Under the pieces are notes generated by a model. That model searched no databases. It saw only the letters and a list, made by a program, of their open reading frames with translations, and had not been told where the DNA came from. From contig CP090851.1 in the NCBI GenBank assembly GCA_041879415.1, forward strand, positions 2,914,001 through 2,978,000: a stretch of 64,000 nt of DNA. The letters run 5' to 3'. This document shows positions 18,301-34,129 of this stretch, one piece after another. The position numbers were made by a program, and so were the translations under genes. Origin of the DNA: Vibrio chagasii. GTDB lineage: Bacteria > Pseudomonadota > Gammaproteobacteria > Enterobacterales > Vibrionaceae. Position 1 is the stretch's first letter; the number at the start of each line of letters is the position of its first letter.

Positions 18301-18479
18301 TCGTTGCTGGTCTGGCGATTGGTACTATCTTTACGCTATTTGTACTGCCAGTGATTTACAGCTACCTAGCTGAAAAACACAAACCTCTTCCTGTATTTGT
18401 TGAAGACAAAGATCTAGAAAAACTAGCTCGCGTCGATGAAGCAAAAGCAGCACACAGAGAATTAGCAGACAACAAGTAA
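15357..18479 (+). CDS. vexB: RND multidrug efflux pump, inner-membrane transporter
   Basis: 1040 residues, the normal HAE1/AcrB-family size. It opens with the family signature MRFTDVFIKRPVLAVSISFL. TM4 carries the proton-relay pair in GLVVDDAIVVLENVDRH. Two large periplasmic loops (about residues 35-340 and 560-870) separate the 12 predicted helices. The C-terminal half has the conserved GLITKHGILI segment and RLRPILMTTAAMIAGLIPL. A strong GGAGG precedes the start. VexB in V. cholerae exports bile salts, detergents and antibiotics and contributes to colonisation; this substrate range is inferred by homology and operon order. Confidence 0.93.
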   Translation: MRFTDVFIKRPVLAVSISFLIALLGLQAIFKMQVREYPEMTNTVVTVTTSYYGASADLIQGFITQPLEQAVAQADNIDYMTSSSVLGSSTITVNMKLNTDPNAALSDILAKTNSVRSQLPKEAEDPTVTMSTGSTTAVLYIGFTSDELVSSQITDYLERVINPQLFTVNGVSKVDLYGGMKYALRVWLDPSKMAAVDLTASDVMSVLNANNYQSATGQATGEFVLYNGSADTQVSNVEELENLVVRSGEGEIIRLSDIAKVSLEKSHDVYRASANGQEAVVAAINAAPSANPINIAADVLELLPQLEKNLPSNISMNVMYDSTIAINESIQEVIKTILEAALIVLVVITLFLGSFRAVLIPIVTIPLSLIGVAMVMQAMGFSWNLMTLLAMVLAIGLVVDDAIVVLENVDRHIKLGESPFRAAIIGTREIAVPVIAMTLTLGAVYAPIAMMGGITGSLFKEFALTLAGSVFVSGIVALTLSPMMCSKMLKAHAEPSKFEQKVHSVLDGMTNRYERMLGAVMNHRPVFIGFAVIVFASLPMLFKFIPSELAPSEDKGVIMLMGTAPSNANLDFMQNTMNDVNTILSDQPEVAYAQVFTGVPNANQAFGIASMVPWSEREASQSDVANRVGGLVKDVPGMAVTAFQMPELPGAGSGLPIQFVITTPNSFESLFQITTDILADVASNPLFVYSDLDLNYDSATMKVHIDKDKAGAYGVTMQDIGITLGTMMSDGYVNRIDLNGRSYEVIPQVERKFRLNPESMNNYYVRAADGRAVPLGSLITIDVVAEPRSLPHFNQLNSATIGAVPAPGAAMGDAIAWFEDTATNKLPSGYNHDYMGEARQYVTEGSALYATFGLALAIIFLVLAIQFESLKDPLVIMVSVPLAICGALIALAWGAATMNIYSQVGLITLVGLITKHGILICEVAKEEQLHHHKTRIEAVMEAAKVRLRPILMTTAAMIAGLIPLMYASGAGAAQRFSIGIVIVAGLAIGTIFTLFVLPVIYSYLAEKHKPLPVFVEDKDLEKLARVDEAKAAHRELADNK

Positions 18480-18500
18480 TCGCTAAGTCGTAAAACAATC

Positions 18501-18528
18501 AAAAAGGCTACTTCGGTGGCCTTTTTTT
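18501..18528 (+). terminator. Terminator of vexRAB
   Basis: 11-bp stem AAAAAGGCTAC/GTGGCCTTTTT (one G-T pair) closed by a TTCG tetraloop on a C-G pair, followed by a T run. Confidence 0.88.
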
Positions 18529-18598
18529 ATACGCGATAGGCGACATCTCAAGTGTGATTAAATAGAATAGTGATAAATAGTCAGGAGTTTTAATCGAT

Positions 18599-18850
18599 AT
18601 GTTTGATCCAAAAAAACTAGAGCAAATTGCTAAGCAGATCCACGACTCTATGCCTCAGCCAGTTAAAGAACTGGGTTCAGACGTAGATCAGAAAGTTCGC
18701 CAAGTTATCCAAGGCCAGCTAAACAAACTAGATGTTGTAAGCCGTGAAGAGTTTGATGTTCAGACTCAAGTACTACTACGCACTCGTCAGAAGCTGACTG
18801 AAATGGAACAAAAGCTTGCAGAGCTAGAAGCTAAACTTGCAGACAAGTAA
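18599..18850 (+). CDS. ubiK: Ubiquinone biosynthesis accessory factor UbiK (YqiC family)
   Basis: 83 residues. The sequence [20 protein letters not shown] is the conserved N-terminus of the UbiK/YqiC (BMFP) family. It has an amphipathic N-terminal half and a C-terminal leucine-zipper-like coiled coil ([20 protein letters not shown]) through which the protein trimerises. UbiK associates with UbiJ and the Ubi metabolon for efficient aerobic ubiquinone synthesis. GGAG lies about 12 bases before the ATG. Single-gene transcript with its own terminator. Confidence 0.93.
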   Translation: MFDPKKLEQIAKQIHDSMPQPVKELGSDVDQKVRQVIQGQLNKLDVVSREEFDVQTQVLLRTRQKLTEMEQKLAELEAKLADK

Positions 18851-18870
18851 GCACTCAAACAAGAAAAGAT

Positions 18871-18905
18871 AAGAGGGCTGGCGTGAAAACGTCAGCCCTT
18901 TTTTA
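18871..18905 (+). terminator. Terminator of ubiK
   Basis: Stem AGGGCTGGCGT/ACGTCAGCCCT with one G-T pair and a GAAA-type loop, then six T residues. Confidence 0.85.
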
Positions 18906-18962
18906 TGCACTCGAACTTTGAGAGATCGGCTCTAGATTGCGTTGCCCGTTTCCCAAATAAAC

Positions 18963-18997
18963 AAAAAGGCTTGGTCAACGGCGACCAAGCCTTTTAA
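18963..18997 (-). terminator. Terminator of ilvC
   Basis: Perfect 13-bp stem AAAAGGCTTGGTC/GACCAAGCCTTTT with a 6-nt loop; on the minus strand it ends in a U run. It lies about 75 bp downstream of the ilvC stop. Confidence 0.8.
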
Positions 18998-19072
18998 TTA
19001 GATGTTGTGTTTTTATTTATGACTCCAGTTTTTGGAGCTCTTTAAATTTTTCGATGCTATCGAGTTAAGAAA

Positions 19073-20557
19073 TTAACCGCCTACTGCGATGCGCTTCATG
19101 TCGCTCATGTAAGCACGTAGCTCTTCACCGATGTACTCAACTGGGTGGTTACGGATAGCTTCGTTTACTTCAATTAGACGAGCGTTGTCTACTTGGTTAG
19201 ATGTTTCACCCAAGCCTTTACCAATTACGTCTGTTGATACTGAAGGCATGAACTTCTCACGTAGTAGTGGTGTTGCTACGTTAGCAAATAGGTAGTTACC
19301 GTACTCAGCTGTATCAGAGATTACCACGTTCATTTCGTATAGACGTTTACGAGCAACCGTGTTTGCGATCAGTGGAAGCTCATGTAGAGACTCGTAGTAT
19401 GCAGACTCATCGATGATGCCAGATGCTGTCATAGCTTCAAATGCTAGCTCAACACCCGCACGAACCATAGCAACAAGTAGGATACCGTTGTCGAAGTACT
19501 CTTGCTCTGAGATTTCTAGATCAGAAGCAGGGTAGTTTTCGAATGCTGTTTCGCCTGTCTCTTCACGCCAGCCTAGTAGGTTCGCATCGTCGTTTGCCCA
19601 GTCAGCCATCATAGTGCTAGAGAATTCGCCTTGAATGATGTCATCCATGTGCTTGTTGTAAAGCGGACGCATTAGGTCTTTTAGCTCTTCAGAAAGCTCA
19701 AATGCTTTGATTTTAGCTGGGTTAGATAGACGGTCCATCATATGTGTTACGCCACCAAACTTAAGCGCTTCAGTGATGGTTTCCCAACCGTATTGTAGAA
19801 GTTTACCTGCATAGCTTGGGTCGATACCGTCAGCAACCATCTTCTCGTAAGATACGATAGAACCCGCTTGTAGCATGCCACAAAGAATTGTTTGCTCACC
19901 CATAAGGTCAGATTTAACTTCAGCAACGAAAGAAGACTCTAGACAACCTGCACGGTGACCACCAGTACCAGCAGCCCAAGCTTTAGCGATGTCCCAACCT
20001 TCACCCTTAGGGTCATTCTCTGGGTGAACAGCGATTAGTGTTGGTACACCGAAACCACGTTTGTATTCTTCACGTACTTCAGTACCTGGACACTTAGGTG
20101 CAACCATTACAACCGTTAGGTCTTTACGGATTTGCATACCTTCTTCAACTACGTTGAAGCCGTGTGAGTAACCTAGTGCAGCGCCTTCTTTCATTAGAGG
20201 CATTACGGTTTCAACTACGTTAGTGTGTTGTTTGTCTGGAGTTAGGTTGATTACTAGATCCGCTTCAGGAATTAGCTTCTCGTAGCTGTCTACTTCAAAA
20301 CCATTCTCTTTTGCGTTTTTATAAGACTGACGTTGCTCGTCAATCGCAGCCTGACGTAGAGCGTAAGCCACGTTTAGGCCTGAATCACGCATGTTTAGAC
20401 CTTGGTTAAGGCCTTGAGCACCACAACCAACAATTACGATTTTCTTGCCTTCAAGGTATTCAGCTTCTGTCGCAAATTCTTCACGATCCATGAAGCGGCA
20501 ACGACCTAGTTGGTCTAGTTGTTCACGAAGGTTTAATGTATTGAAATAGTTAGCCAT
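19073..20557 (-). CDS. ilvC: Ketol-acid reductoisomerase, class II
   Basis: 494 residues, the long class II form (E. coli 491). It converts acetolactate or acetohydroxybutyrate to the dihydroxy acids of isoleucine and valine synthesis, using NADPH and Mg2+. The Rossmann motif [18 protein letters not shown] is followed by basic NADPH-binding residues ([16 protein letters not shown]). [17 protein letters not shown] and [17 protein letters not shown] are conserved catalytic-domain segments. ATG 20557 has AGGAG eight bases upstream; the GTG at 20566 overlaps that site. It is divergent from ilvY, which normally activates it when acetohydroxy acid substrates accumulate. Confidence 0.96.
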   Translation of the reverse strand: MANYFNTLNLREQLDQLGRCRFMDREEFATEAEYLEGKKIVIVGCGAQGLNQGLNMRDSGLNVAYALRQAAIDEQRQSYKNAKENGFEVDSYEKLIPEADLVINLTPDKQHTNVVETVMPLMKEGAALGYSHGFNVVEEGMQIRKDLTVVMVAPKCPGTEVREEYKRGFGVPTLIAVHPENDPKGEGWDIAKAWAAGTGGHRAGCLESSFVAEVKSDLMGEQTILCGMLQAGSIVSYEKMVADGIDPSYAGKLLQYGWETITEALKFGGVTHMMDRLSNPAKIKAFELSEELKDLMRPLYNKHMDDIIQGEFSSTMMADWANDDANLLGWREETGETAFENYPASDLEISEQEYFDNGILLVAMVRAGVELAFEAMTASGIIDESAYYESLHELPLIANTVARKRLYEMNVVISDTAEYGNYLFANVATPLLREKFMPSVSTDVIGKGLGETSNQVDNARLIEVNEAIRNHPVEYIGEELRAYMSDMKRIAVGG

Positions 20558-20667
20558 TTGAGGCACTCCTTTAAAAATAAGTCCGTAAGGTCGATATCTC
20601 TCTATCGAATGACTTCATACTAAAGCAGACACTCCGTTGCTGAAAGTGATATATTCACAATTAGTTA

Positions 20668-20682
20668 TTGCAATAAATGCAA
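20668..20682. promoter_or_regulatory. Putative IlvY operator in the ilvC-ilvY intergenic region
   Basis: TTGCA-N5-TGCAA inverted repeat (TTGCAATAAATGCAA), containing a T-N11-A LysR-type core. It lies between the divergent start codons, 110 bp from ilvC and 20 bp from ilvY, so it could serve both autorepression and ilvC activation. Confidence 0.6.
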
Positions 20683-20702
20683 CATGGAAACGATCACAGA
20701 AC

Positions 20703-21593
20703 ATGAACATAAAATCTCTACAATTATTTATACATTTATGTGATAGCAAGAGTTTCAGCAAAACTGCTGCGGCTATGCATGTCAGCCCTTCAGCACTGAG
20801 CCGTCAGGTACAAAAGCTTGAGGAAGAAACAGGCCAAGAACTGCTTATTAGGGACAACCGAAGCGTTGACCTTACTCCAGCAGGGAAACACCTATTGCCA
20901 GTAGCATTGAGTATTGTTGGAGAGTGGCAGCAATATAACCTTCACCTAAAAGGCGGTGAGCAAGAGTTAAAAGGTGAGATCAGGATATTTTGTTCCGTGA
21001 CTGCAAGCTATAGCCATCTTCCTGAACTAATTACCGAGTTCAGAGCTATTCATCCATATATCGAGTTCAAGCTTTCTACAGGCGATCCAGCTCAATCTAT
21101 CGATAAAATATTAAATGACGAAGCGGATATCGCGATTTCAGCGAAGCCAGATATCCTCCCTTCAAGGTTAGAATTCGAAACCATTAGTGATATACCACTA
21201 TCTGTCATCATCCCATCTGGTGTCAGTAGCTTTAGCCAACAACTGCAATCCGACAAACCAAACTGGAATGAAGTCCCTTTTATCATCCCTGAAGCGGGTA
21301 CAGCTCGTGAGCGTGCCAATGCATGGTTTAAGAAGATGAAGATTAAACCCAACATTTATGCTCAAGTATCAGGCCATGAGGCAATTGTAAGTATGGTAGC
21401 GTTAGGGTGTGGGGTTGGTATCGCACCCGATGTAGTCATAAACAACAGCCCTGTAAGAGATAAAGTAAGCCGCTTAAAGATAGAACCAATAAAGCCATTT
21501 GAGTTAGGCGTATGTTGTAAGCGAGCACAGCTAGATAACCCTCTAATTCGAGCGTTCTGGCAAGTCGCAGAAGGTAAGTATTTAGCGGACTAG
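20703..21593 (+). CDS. ilvY: LysR-type activator IlvY
   Basis: 296 residues (E. coli IlvY 297). The N-terminal winged HTH reads LQLFIHLCDSKSFSKTAAAM and HVSPSALSRQVQKLEEETGQ; the C-terminal two-lobed domain binds the inducers acetolactate and acetohydroxybutyrate. The assignment rests on similarity and on divergence from ilvC, the conserved arrangement. ATG 20703 is chosen over the upstream in-frame 20637, because the HTH begins within a few residues of it as in other IlvY proteins and the upstream stretch holds the operator. Confidence 0.92.
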   Translation: MNIKSLQLFIHLCDSKSFSKTAAAMHVSPSALSRQVQKLEEETGQELLIRDNRSVDLTPAGKHLLPVALSIVGEWQQYNLHLKGGEQELKGEIRIFCSVTASYSHLPELITEFRAIHPYIEFKLSTGDPAQSIDKILNDEADIAISAKPDILPSRLEFETISDIPLSVIIPSGVSSFSQQLQSDKPNWNEVPFIIPEAGTARERANAWFKKMKIKPNIYAQVSGHEAIVSMVALGCGVGIAPDVVINNSPVRDKVSRLKIEPIKPFELGVCCKRAQLDNPLIRAFWQVAEGKYLAD

Positions 21594-21616
21594 TTGTCAC
21601 TGCTTTCAATACGAAG

Positions 21617-21650
21617 AAGGGAAGAGCACGTTAGTGCTCTTCCCTTTTTT
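21617..21650 (+). terminator. Terminator of ilvY
   Basis: Perfect 13-bp stem AAGGGAAGAGCAC/GTGCTCTTCCCTT with loop GTTA, then T residues. Confidence 0.9.
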
Positions 21651-21669
21651 ATTTATATATCGCAGATAA

Positions 21670-21701
21670 TAAAAAAGCCCGCTGATTTCTCAGCGGGCTT
21701 T
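21670..21701 (-). terminator. Terminator of the rRNA operon
   Basis: Perfect 12-bp stem AAAGCCCGCTGA/TCAGCGGGCTTT with loop TTTC. The minus-strand product continues with U residues. It begins 8 bp after tRNA-Ser, so it ends the rrn transcript. Confidence 0.88.
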
Positions 21702-21708
21702 CTAATGG

Positions 21709-21799
21709 TGGTGGAGGGATAGGGATTTGAACCCTAGAACCGCTATTAACGGTTGCCGGTTTTCAAGACCGGTGCTTTCGACCACTCAGCCATCCCTCC
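21709..21799 (-). tRNA. tRNA-Ser(UGA)
   Basis: 91-nt minus-strand class II tRNA beginning GGAGGGATGGCTGAGTGG, anticodon loop CTTGAAA (anticodon TGA), long variable arm, encoded CCA. It lies 68 bp downstream of the 5S gene with no clear promoter or terminator between, so it is probably a distal tRNA of the rrn operon. Confidence 0.95.
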
Positions 21800-21867
21800 A
21801 ACAAATTGTCATCAACAGATTAGTACACTGTTGAGGTTGCTACTTGTTGTACAAGTAACGAAATTAA

Positions 21868-21986
21868 AGCCTGGCGATGTCCTACTCTCACATGGGGAAG
21901 CCCCACACTACCATCGGCGCTATTGTGTTTCACTTCTGAGTTCGGCATGGAATCAGGTGGGTCCACAATGCTATGGTCGCCAAGCA
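21868..21986 (-). rRNA. rrf: 5S ribosomal RNA
   Basis: About 119 nt on the minus strand. It begins TGCTTGGCGACCATAGC, contains the conserved GACCCACCTGATTCCATGCC and CGAACTCAGAAGTGAAAC segments, and closes with GCCAGGC, complementary to the 5' end. Confidence 0.96.
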
Positions 21987-22077
21987 AATTTTAAAATTCG
22001 GAAAGCTGTTTCTTGTTCTCTTAAACTCATTCAAGCGTTTGTATCTTTGAGTCCATCAAAACCCCTTGGGTGTTGTA

Positions 22078-24967
<2,890 letters not shown>

Positions 24968-25288
24968 ATACAACCCGAAGAGGTCTTTATGTATGGTAAA
25001 CAACCAAGGTTTTTGGTTGTAATAAGAAGGGTTAGTTCTTATTACGTGTTTGCCGGACTCAATTTTGAATACAAGACACTTGAATGTGTTTGTGTTGTGT
25101 TTATCTAAAAGATAAACATTGAGAACTTTTAATTTGATTAACTCGTAGAGTTAATCAGTCAGCTTTCCAAATTGTTAAAGAGCATGTATTCCGAAGAATG
25201 CATTTTCTAAAGACTCTCGCAGTCGAAAAAACCAACCAACGACATAAGAAGTGGTTTGGATTTTTAACTTCCAAGAATATTTAGAGAA
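24968..25288 (-). other. Internal spacer between tRNA-Val and 23S, with boxA
   Basis: 321 bp without a gene. It contains a boxA antitermination element (minus strand GCTCTTTAACAAT, 25171-25183), needed for NusB-dependent read-through into 23S, and sequence complementary across the 23S ends that would form the RNase III processing stem. Confidence 0.8.
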
Positions 25289-25364
25289 TGGTGGGCGATA
25301 CCGGGCTCGAACCAGTGACCCCCTGCTTGTAAGGCAGGTGCTCTCCCAACTGAGCTAATCGCCC
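25289..25364 (-). tRNA. tRNA-Val(UAC)
   Basis: 76-nt minus-strand tRNA beginning GGGCGATTAGCTCAG, anticodon loop TTACAAG (anticodon TAC), encoded CCA. Third tRNA of the 16S-23S spacer. Confidence 0.96.
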
Positions 25365-25397
25365 ACTACAAGTTTTAATTCCTTCGTGGAGAAAGAA

Positions 25398-25473
25398 TGG
25401 TGGGTCGTGCAGGATTCGAACCTGCGACCAATTGATTAAAAGTCAACTGCTCTACCAACTGAGCTAACGACCC
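25398..25473 (-). tRNA. tRNA-Lys(UUU)
   Basis: 76-nt minus-strand tRNA beginning GGGTCGTTAGCTCAG, anticodon loop CTTTTAA (anticodon TTT), encoded CCA. Second tRNA of the spacer. Confidence 0.96.
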
Positions 25474-25475
25474 AA

Positions 25476-25551
25476 TGGTATCCCGTAGGGGAGTCGAACC
25501 CCTGTTACCGCCGTGAAAGGGCGGTGTCCTAGGCCTCTAGACGAACGGGAC
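25476..25551 (-). tRNA. tRNA-Glu(UUC)
   Basis: 76-nt minus-strand tRNA beginning GTCCCGTTCGTCTAGAGG, anticodon TTC, encoded CCA. First tRNA after 16S, two bases before tRNA-Lys. Confidence 0.96.
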
Positions 25552-25639
25552 ACTGGATTGAAGAACTTGGGAGTTCTTCGTCTCTTTACTTTCTAAACCG
25601 TATCAATCTGTGTGGACACTTATCGTGAATATCTTCGTA

Positions 25640-27192
<1,553 letters not shown>

Positions 27193-27361
27193 AAGATTTT
27201 GTCGACTCAATGAATACTGATTACATTACATAGTAATGTTGAATTGACTGTGCCGAATCTTACGATTCGAATTGGTCACTCAGTTCATTGAAATCAAGTT
27301 GAAACCGAAGTTTCATTTTTGATATTCATCAACGAGTGCCCACACAGATTGATAGGTTTAA

Positions 27362-27374
27362 ATTGTTAAAGAGC
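27362..27374 (-). promoter_or_regulatory. rrn leader boxA antitermination site
   Basis: GCTCTTTAACAAT on the minus strand, about 170 nt before 16S. It is the same element as in the internal spacer and is bound by NusB-S10 to form the antitermination complex. Confidence 0.85.
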
Positions 27375-27409
27375 TTTTCCTTTTTGAGCTTCGCTCAAAT
27401 CGGACGGCC

Positions 27410-27437
27410 ATTTTAGCGATTTAAGTTTTAGTGTCAA
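27410..27437 (-). promoter_or_regulatory. rRNA operon promoter P2
   Basis: Minus strand: -35 TTGACA (27432-27437, perfect), 16-bp spacer, -10 TAAAAT (27410-27415), then a GC-rich discriminator GGCCGTCCG. The order P1, P2, boxA and 16S is standard. Confidence 0.85.
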
Positions 27438-27537
27438 CCACTATTTTCAAAACTTTTTTCAAGCGCTTGGCTTGGCTAATTTGGCTTGCTGATTCGTTTT
27501 GGTTTCCTAAGAAGCCATCCCGTGTCAGCGAGGTGGC

Positions 27538-27600
27538 ATTATAGAGATTTCGATCACACTGGCAAGCCCTTTTTTAAGTTTTTTCCGTTTTTTTATTTGT
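27538..27600 (-). promoter_or_regulatory. rRNA operon promoter P1 with UP element
   Basis: Minus strand: -35 TTGCCA (27560-27565), 16-bp spacer, -10 TATAAT (27538-27543), then the GC-rich discriminator GCCACCTCGC typical of ppGpp/DksA-controlled rrn promoters. A tracts at 27572-27600 form an UP element. Confidence 0.88.
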
Positions 27601-27644
27601 TCGATTAAAAAGAACTCAAAACGGCTCAAAAGTAGGCTTTTCTC

Positions 27645-28172
27645 TTACATATTCTTCAGTTTTTCAGTGAACAAAGAGACTTTTTCCCAGTTTGTGTACT
27701 CAACTTCCTTCGTTGTATCCGTTTCACCACCAGTCATATTCATAATAAAGCGGATCATGGTTCTATCGAACCAGTTATAACGCGGGTAATAGAGGGCACC
27801 AGCAAATACACCGATTAAAGTCGGCTGCCATGGAGACTTGATAAGGAACTTCTTAATGTAAGCACTGCCTTCTGGTGTATCTTTGCCTTGGTCTTCTTTA
27901 CGCGCCGTTAAGTTCACGCAGAAGAATGCAACCTTGCTTGATTGCAACTGAGTAAGGTTGGCATCAATAAATTGATATAGCTTCTTATTAAGGTGGCCAT
28001 AACGAATCGATGCGCCAATCAACACTCTATCGTATTGAGCAAAGTCCACCTTGCCAATAGTATGCAGATCTTGAAGCTCACATTCGAACTCACTCATTTC
28101 TTCTTTTATATAGTTCAAGATTTTCTTGGTCTGCCCTTCACGGCTTGAATATAAAAATAGAGCTTTTGCCAC
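27645..28172 (-). CDS. hemG: Menaquinone-dependent protoporphyrinogen IX dehydrogenase HemG
   Basis: 175-residue flavodoxin-like protein (E. coli HemG 181). It oxidises protoporphyrinogen IX to protoporphyrin IX, the penultimate haem step, passing electrons to quinone at the inner-membrane surface. The FMN phosphate loop is at FLYSSREGQTKKI; GASIRYGHL and the YYPRYNWFDRTMIRFIM insertion are family features. It starts with GTG, with AAGGA seven bases upstream. It lies 10 bp after trkH and just before the rrn promoters, exactly the E. coli trkH-hemG-rrsA order. No strong terminator separates it from rrn P1. Confidence 0.95.
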   Translation of the reverse strand: MAKALFLYSSREGQTKKILNYIKEEMSEFECELQDLHTIGKVDFAQYDRVLIGASIRYGHLNKKLYQFIDANLTQLQSSKVAFFCVNLTARKEDQGKDTPEGSAYIKKFLIKSPWQPTLIGVFAGALYYPRYNWFDRTMIRFIMNMTGGETDTTKEVEYTNWEKVSLFTEKLKNM

Positions 28173-28182
28173 AATGTTGTCC

Positions 28183-29640
28183 TTAGCTACGCCAAAACGT
28201 AGGGGTCAATAAGATTAATAAAGTGAAAATTTCTAACCGGCCAAACAGCATAGATACGATAAGTACCCATTTTGCTTTGTCGTTCACATCGCCAAAGTGC
28301 ACCGCGACTTCACCAAGGCCTGGGCCAAGGTTATTTAACGTTGCCGCTACGGCTGAGAAAGCACTTAACTCGTCCATACCGGTTGCAATAAGAGCTAGCA
28401 TACAAACCACAAACACTAATGCGTATGCAGAGAAGAAACCCCAAACAGCATCTACTACACGTTGTGATAGTGCAGAGCCGCCAACCTTGATGGTATAGAC
28501 AGCGCGTGGGTGAACAAGACGCTTCATTTCACGAGCACCTTGCAGAGTAAGTAACAAGATTCGAATCACTTTCATACCACCGCCCGTAGAACCGGCACAT
28601 CCCCCTATAAAAGAAGAGAATAAAAGCAGTACGGGTAAGAACAGAGGCCACTCAGAGAAACCAGTCGTTGTGAAACCTGCGGTCGTAGATATAGACACGG
28701 TTTGGAACAAGGCTTGGTCGAAAGCATCGTAGTACGAGTCATAAGAGTGGTGATTAAGCAGTAATAAGAAACAAACCAAGAACAGTACTGCCTGAATAAA
28801 GATAAAGGCACGGAACTCAGGATCTTTCCAGTAATACTTAGGATGCACACCACCTGAAGCAAATGCGGCAAAGTGAAGAGAGTAATTACATGCTGATATA
28901 AGCAGGAACACTACAGTAATCATGTTTATTGCAGGGCTGTTGAAATAGCCCATACTTGCATCGTGAGTCGAGAAGCCACCAATAGCTATAGTCGAGAAGC
29001 TATGACTGATTGCATCAAAGAAGCTCATGCCAGCAAGCCAAAACGCAACCGCACAAGCAATGGTTAGGCTGAGATAGATGTACCACAGCGCTTTTGCTGT
29101 TTCAGCGATACGCGGGGTCATTTTGCTGTCTTTTACTGGGCCTGGAATTTCAGCTCGGTACAGCTGCATGCCACCGATACCCAGAACAGGAAGAATGGCT
29201 ACCGCCAAAACGATGATACCCATACCACCGAACCATTGCAGGAACTGGCGATAAAACAAGATCGCCTTAGGTAAGTCATCAAGGCCGACGATCACCGTCG
29301 CACCGGTAGTGGTCAGTGCAGAAAAGGATTCGAAGAAGGCATCAGTAACTGAAACATTCGGGTTATCAGCGATCAAAAACGGCAAAGCACCCGCACTACC
29401 GATTACCGTCCAAAAAAGAACTACGATCAAAAAGCCATCGCGCGCTTTTAATTCATGCTTATAACGTCGGTTTGGAAACCAACACATCGCGCCACAAAAT
29501 AACAGAACAAAGAAAGTCGTCACGAATGGCACACCCGCACCATCTCGATAAATCAGGGCGACTAACGCAGGTGCGAGCATTGATACACTAAAAAGTGCTA
29601 ATAATAATCCGACGATTCGAATAATTGAGCGAAATTGCAT
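28183..29640 (-). CDS. trkH: Trk potassium uptake membrane subunit TrkH
   Basis: 485 residues (E. coli 483). It is the channel-like K+ translocating subunit and works with the NAD/ATP-gated TrkA ring encoded elsewhere. The four M1-P-M2 repeats have selectivity-filter glycines visible in ALTTTGATVI, IAIGGFSTHD, STTAGFTTTGF and a degenerate fourth filter in TLNNLGPGLGE. The asymmetric filters are normal for TrkH. It is 34 bp downstream of yigZ and is probably co-transcribed with yigZ and hemG. Confidence 0.95.
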   Translation of the reverse strand: MQFRSIIRIVGLLLALFSVSMLAPALVALIYRDGAGVPFVTTFFVLLFCGAMCWFPNRRYKHELKARDGFLIVVLFWTVIGSAGALPFLIADNPNVSVTDAFFESFSALTTTGATVIVGLDDLPKAILFYRQFLQWFGGMGIIVLAVAILPVLGIGGMQLYRAEIPGPVKDSKMTPRIAETAKALWYIYLSLTIACAVAFWLAGMSFFDAISHSFSTIAIGGFSTHDASMGYFNSPAINMITVVFLLISACNYSLHFAAFASGGVHPKYYWKDPEFRAFIFIQAVLFLVCFLLLLNHHSYDSYYDAFDQALFQTVSISTTAGFTTTGFSEWPLFLPVLLLFSSFIGGCAGSTGGGMKVIRILLLTLQGAREMKRLVHPRAVYTIKVGGSALSQRVVDAVWGFFSAYALVFVVCMLALIATGMDELSAFSAVAATLNNLGPGLGEVAVHFGDVNDKAKWVLIVSMLFGRLEIFTLLILLTPTFWRS

Positions 29641-29674
29641 GAGCTATTGAACGAAGCGAAATGCTTCACACTTC

Positions 29675-30298
29675 CTAGTTGTCTTTTACTTTCGTTACCA
29701 GTGCCTTGGCACCACTTTTATTGATCATGGTTTGGGTAAACGCATCTACCTGAAGGAGCTCTATCTCAATAATAAGCTCAACTTGCACACCATAATCCGC
29801 TTGGACCTCAACAGCCTGATGCTGAGCCATGATGGATTGTGCGATTGGCACAAAGCCATAGTCTAACTCTAGCCGTAATTTTGTGGTTATTTTTTTCTCG
29901 ATAGTTTGAAGCAGCTTGAGAGCTTGTTGCACTCCGCCACCATAAGCTTTAACCAAACCACCGGTTCCAAGCTTAATTCCGCCAGAGTAACGCGTGACGA
30001 CAGCCGTTAATTCACCCACACCCGATCCAGACAATTGCGCCAAGATAGGTTTACCCGCCGTGCCCGATGGCTCTCCATCATCACTGAAGCCCCAAAGCAT
30101 TGAATCTTCAGGTCGACCGGCAACAAAGCCCCAACAATTATGTCTCGCTGAAGCGTGCTCTTTTTTTACCTGCTCTACGAACTGCTTTGCGGCTTCTACA
30201 CTTGGAGTATGCGCAAGGTGAGTAATAAAGATGCTCTTCTTGATCTCTTCTTCAAACAGAGCCGGAGCTGACGGTATTAAATAAGGCTGTTCATTCAT
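29675..30298 (-). CDS. yigZ: YigZ/IMPACT family protein
   Basis: 207 residues (E. coli YigZ 204). It has an N-terminal UPF0029/IMPACT domain, with the motif KKEHASARHNCWGFVAG and the GEPSGTAGKPILAQLSGSGV loop, and a smaller C-terminal ferredoxin-like domain resembling EF-G domain V. Biochemical function is unsettled; IMPACT in eukaryotes modulates GCN2 and translation. First gene of a likely yigZ-trkH-hemG operon, divergent from fadBA, as in E. coli. Confidence 0.92.
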   Translation of the reverse strand: MNEQPYLIPSAPALFEEEIKKSIFITHLAHTPSVEAAKQFVEQVKKEHASARHNCWGFVAGRPEDSMLWGFSDDGEPSGTAGKPILAQLSGSGVGELTAVVTRYSGGIKLGTGGLVKAYGGGVQQALKLLQTIEKKITTKLRLELDYGFVPIAQSIMAQHQAVEVQADYGVQVELIIEIELLQVDAFTQTMINKSGAKALVTKVKDN

Positions 30299-30438
30299 AT
30301 CGTTAACTTAATTAATAAGAGCTGCGAAGTGTATCACGCGTGAATAATAAGGGTTAGAGGATCTGTGCTATCGCACAATGTTAAACAATTGTTTAAAAAA
30401 TGTATTGAAATTCATCTTGCAGAGGTACAGACTAGAAT

Positions 30439-30465
30439 AACTGGTCTTACCAGGTATTCTACAAT
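30439..30465 (+). promoter_or_regulatory. FadR-type operator and -10 of fadBA
   Basis: AACTGGTCTTACCAGGT (30439-30455) is a near-perfect dyad matching the FadR box pattern (CTGGTC-n-ACCAG). A TACAAT (30460-30465) starts five bases later, so FadR would block the promoter until long-chain acyl-CoA releases it. The exact -35 was not identified. Confidence 0.75.
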
Positions 30466-30525
30466 AATAGAAAGACAACAAGATTCTCTCAAACAATCGT
30501 GGATTGTATGTCATGGAGATAGACA

Positions 30526-33887
<3,362 letters not shown>

Positions 33888-33923
33888 CACTCATCGACGG
33901 TAATATTTGTCGGATAATCTTAT

Positions 33924-33955
33924 GTGCAGCTATCTTTATATAGCTGCACTTTTTA
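33924..33955 (+). terminator. Terminator of fadBA
   Basis: Perfect 10-bp stem GTGCAGCTAT/ATAGCTGCAC with a 6-nt loop and T run. Confidence 0.88.
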
Positions 33956-34021
33956 TTTCCAGCTATCAGAAAACGCTAGGTTCGTTCAGCAAACCGAATC
34001 AGGAGGAAAGTAGCCAACAAC

Positions 34022-34044
34022 ATCTATGCATAAAACGCATAGAT
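34022..34044 (+). other. Hairpin in the acuI upstream region
   Basis: ATCTATGC/GCATAGAT, 8 bp perfect with a 7-nt loop; flanking AACA and TGTT can extend it. It ends about 85 bases before the acuI start. No T run, so not a terminator; the role is unknown. Confidence 0.4.
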
Positions 34045-34129
34045 TCAATGTTGATGTTTCATTATTTTTTCTCCAACGATTCAACTAAAGTTACTTCAGT
34101 TTCCTAATATTTCTCCCATGGAGCAGATC

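Noticed and set aside
33907..34107. 66-codon plus-strand ORF after fadA
   Set aside because: It contains the fadBA terminator hairpin and the acuI leader, and no credible ribosome site.
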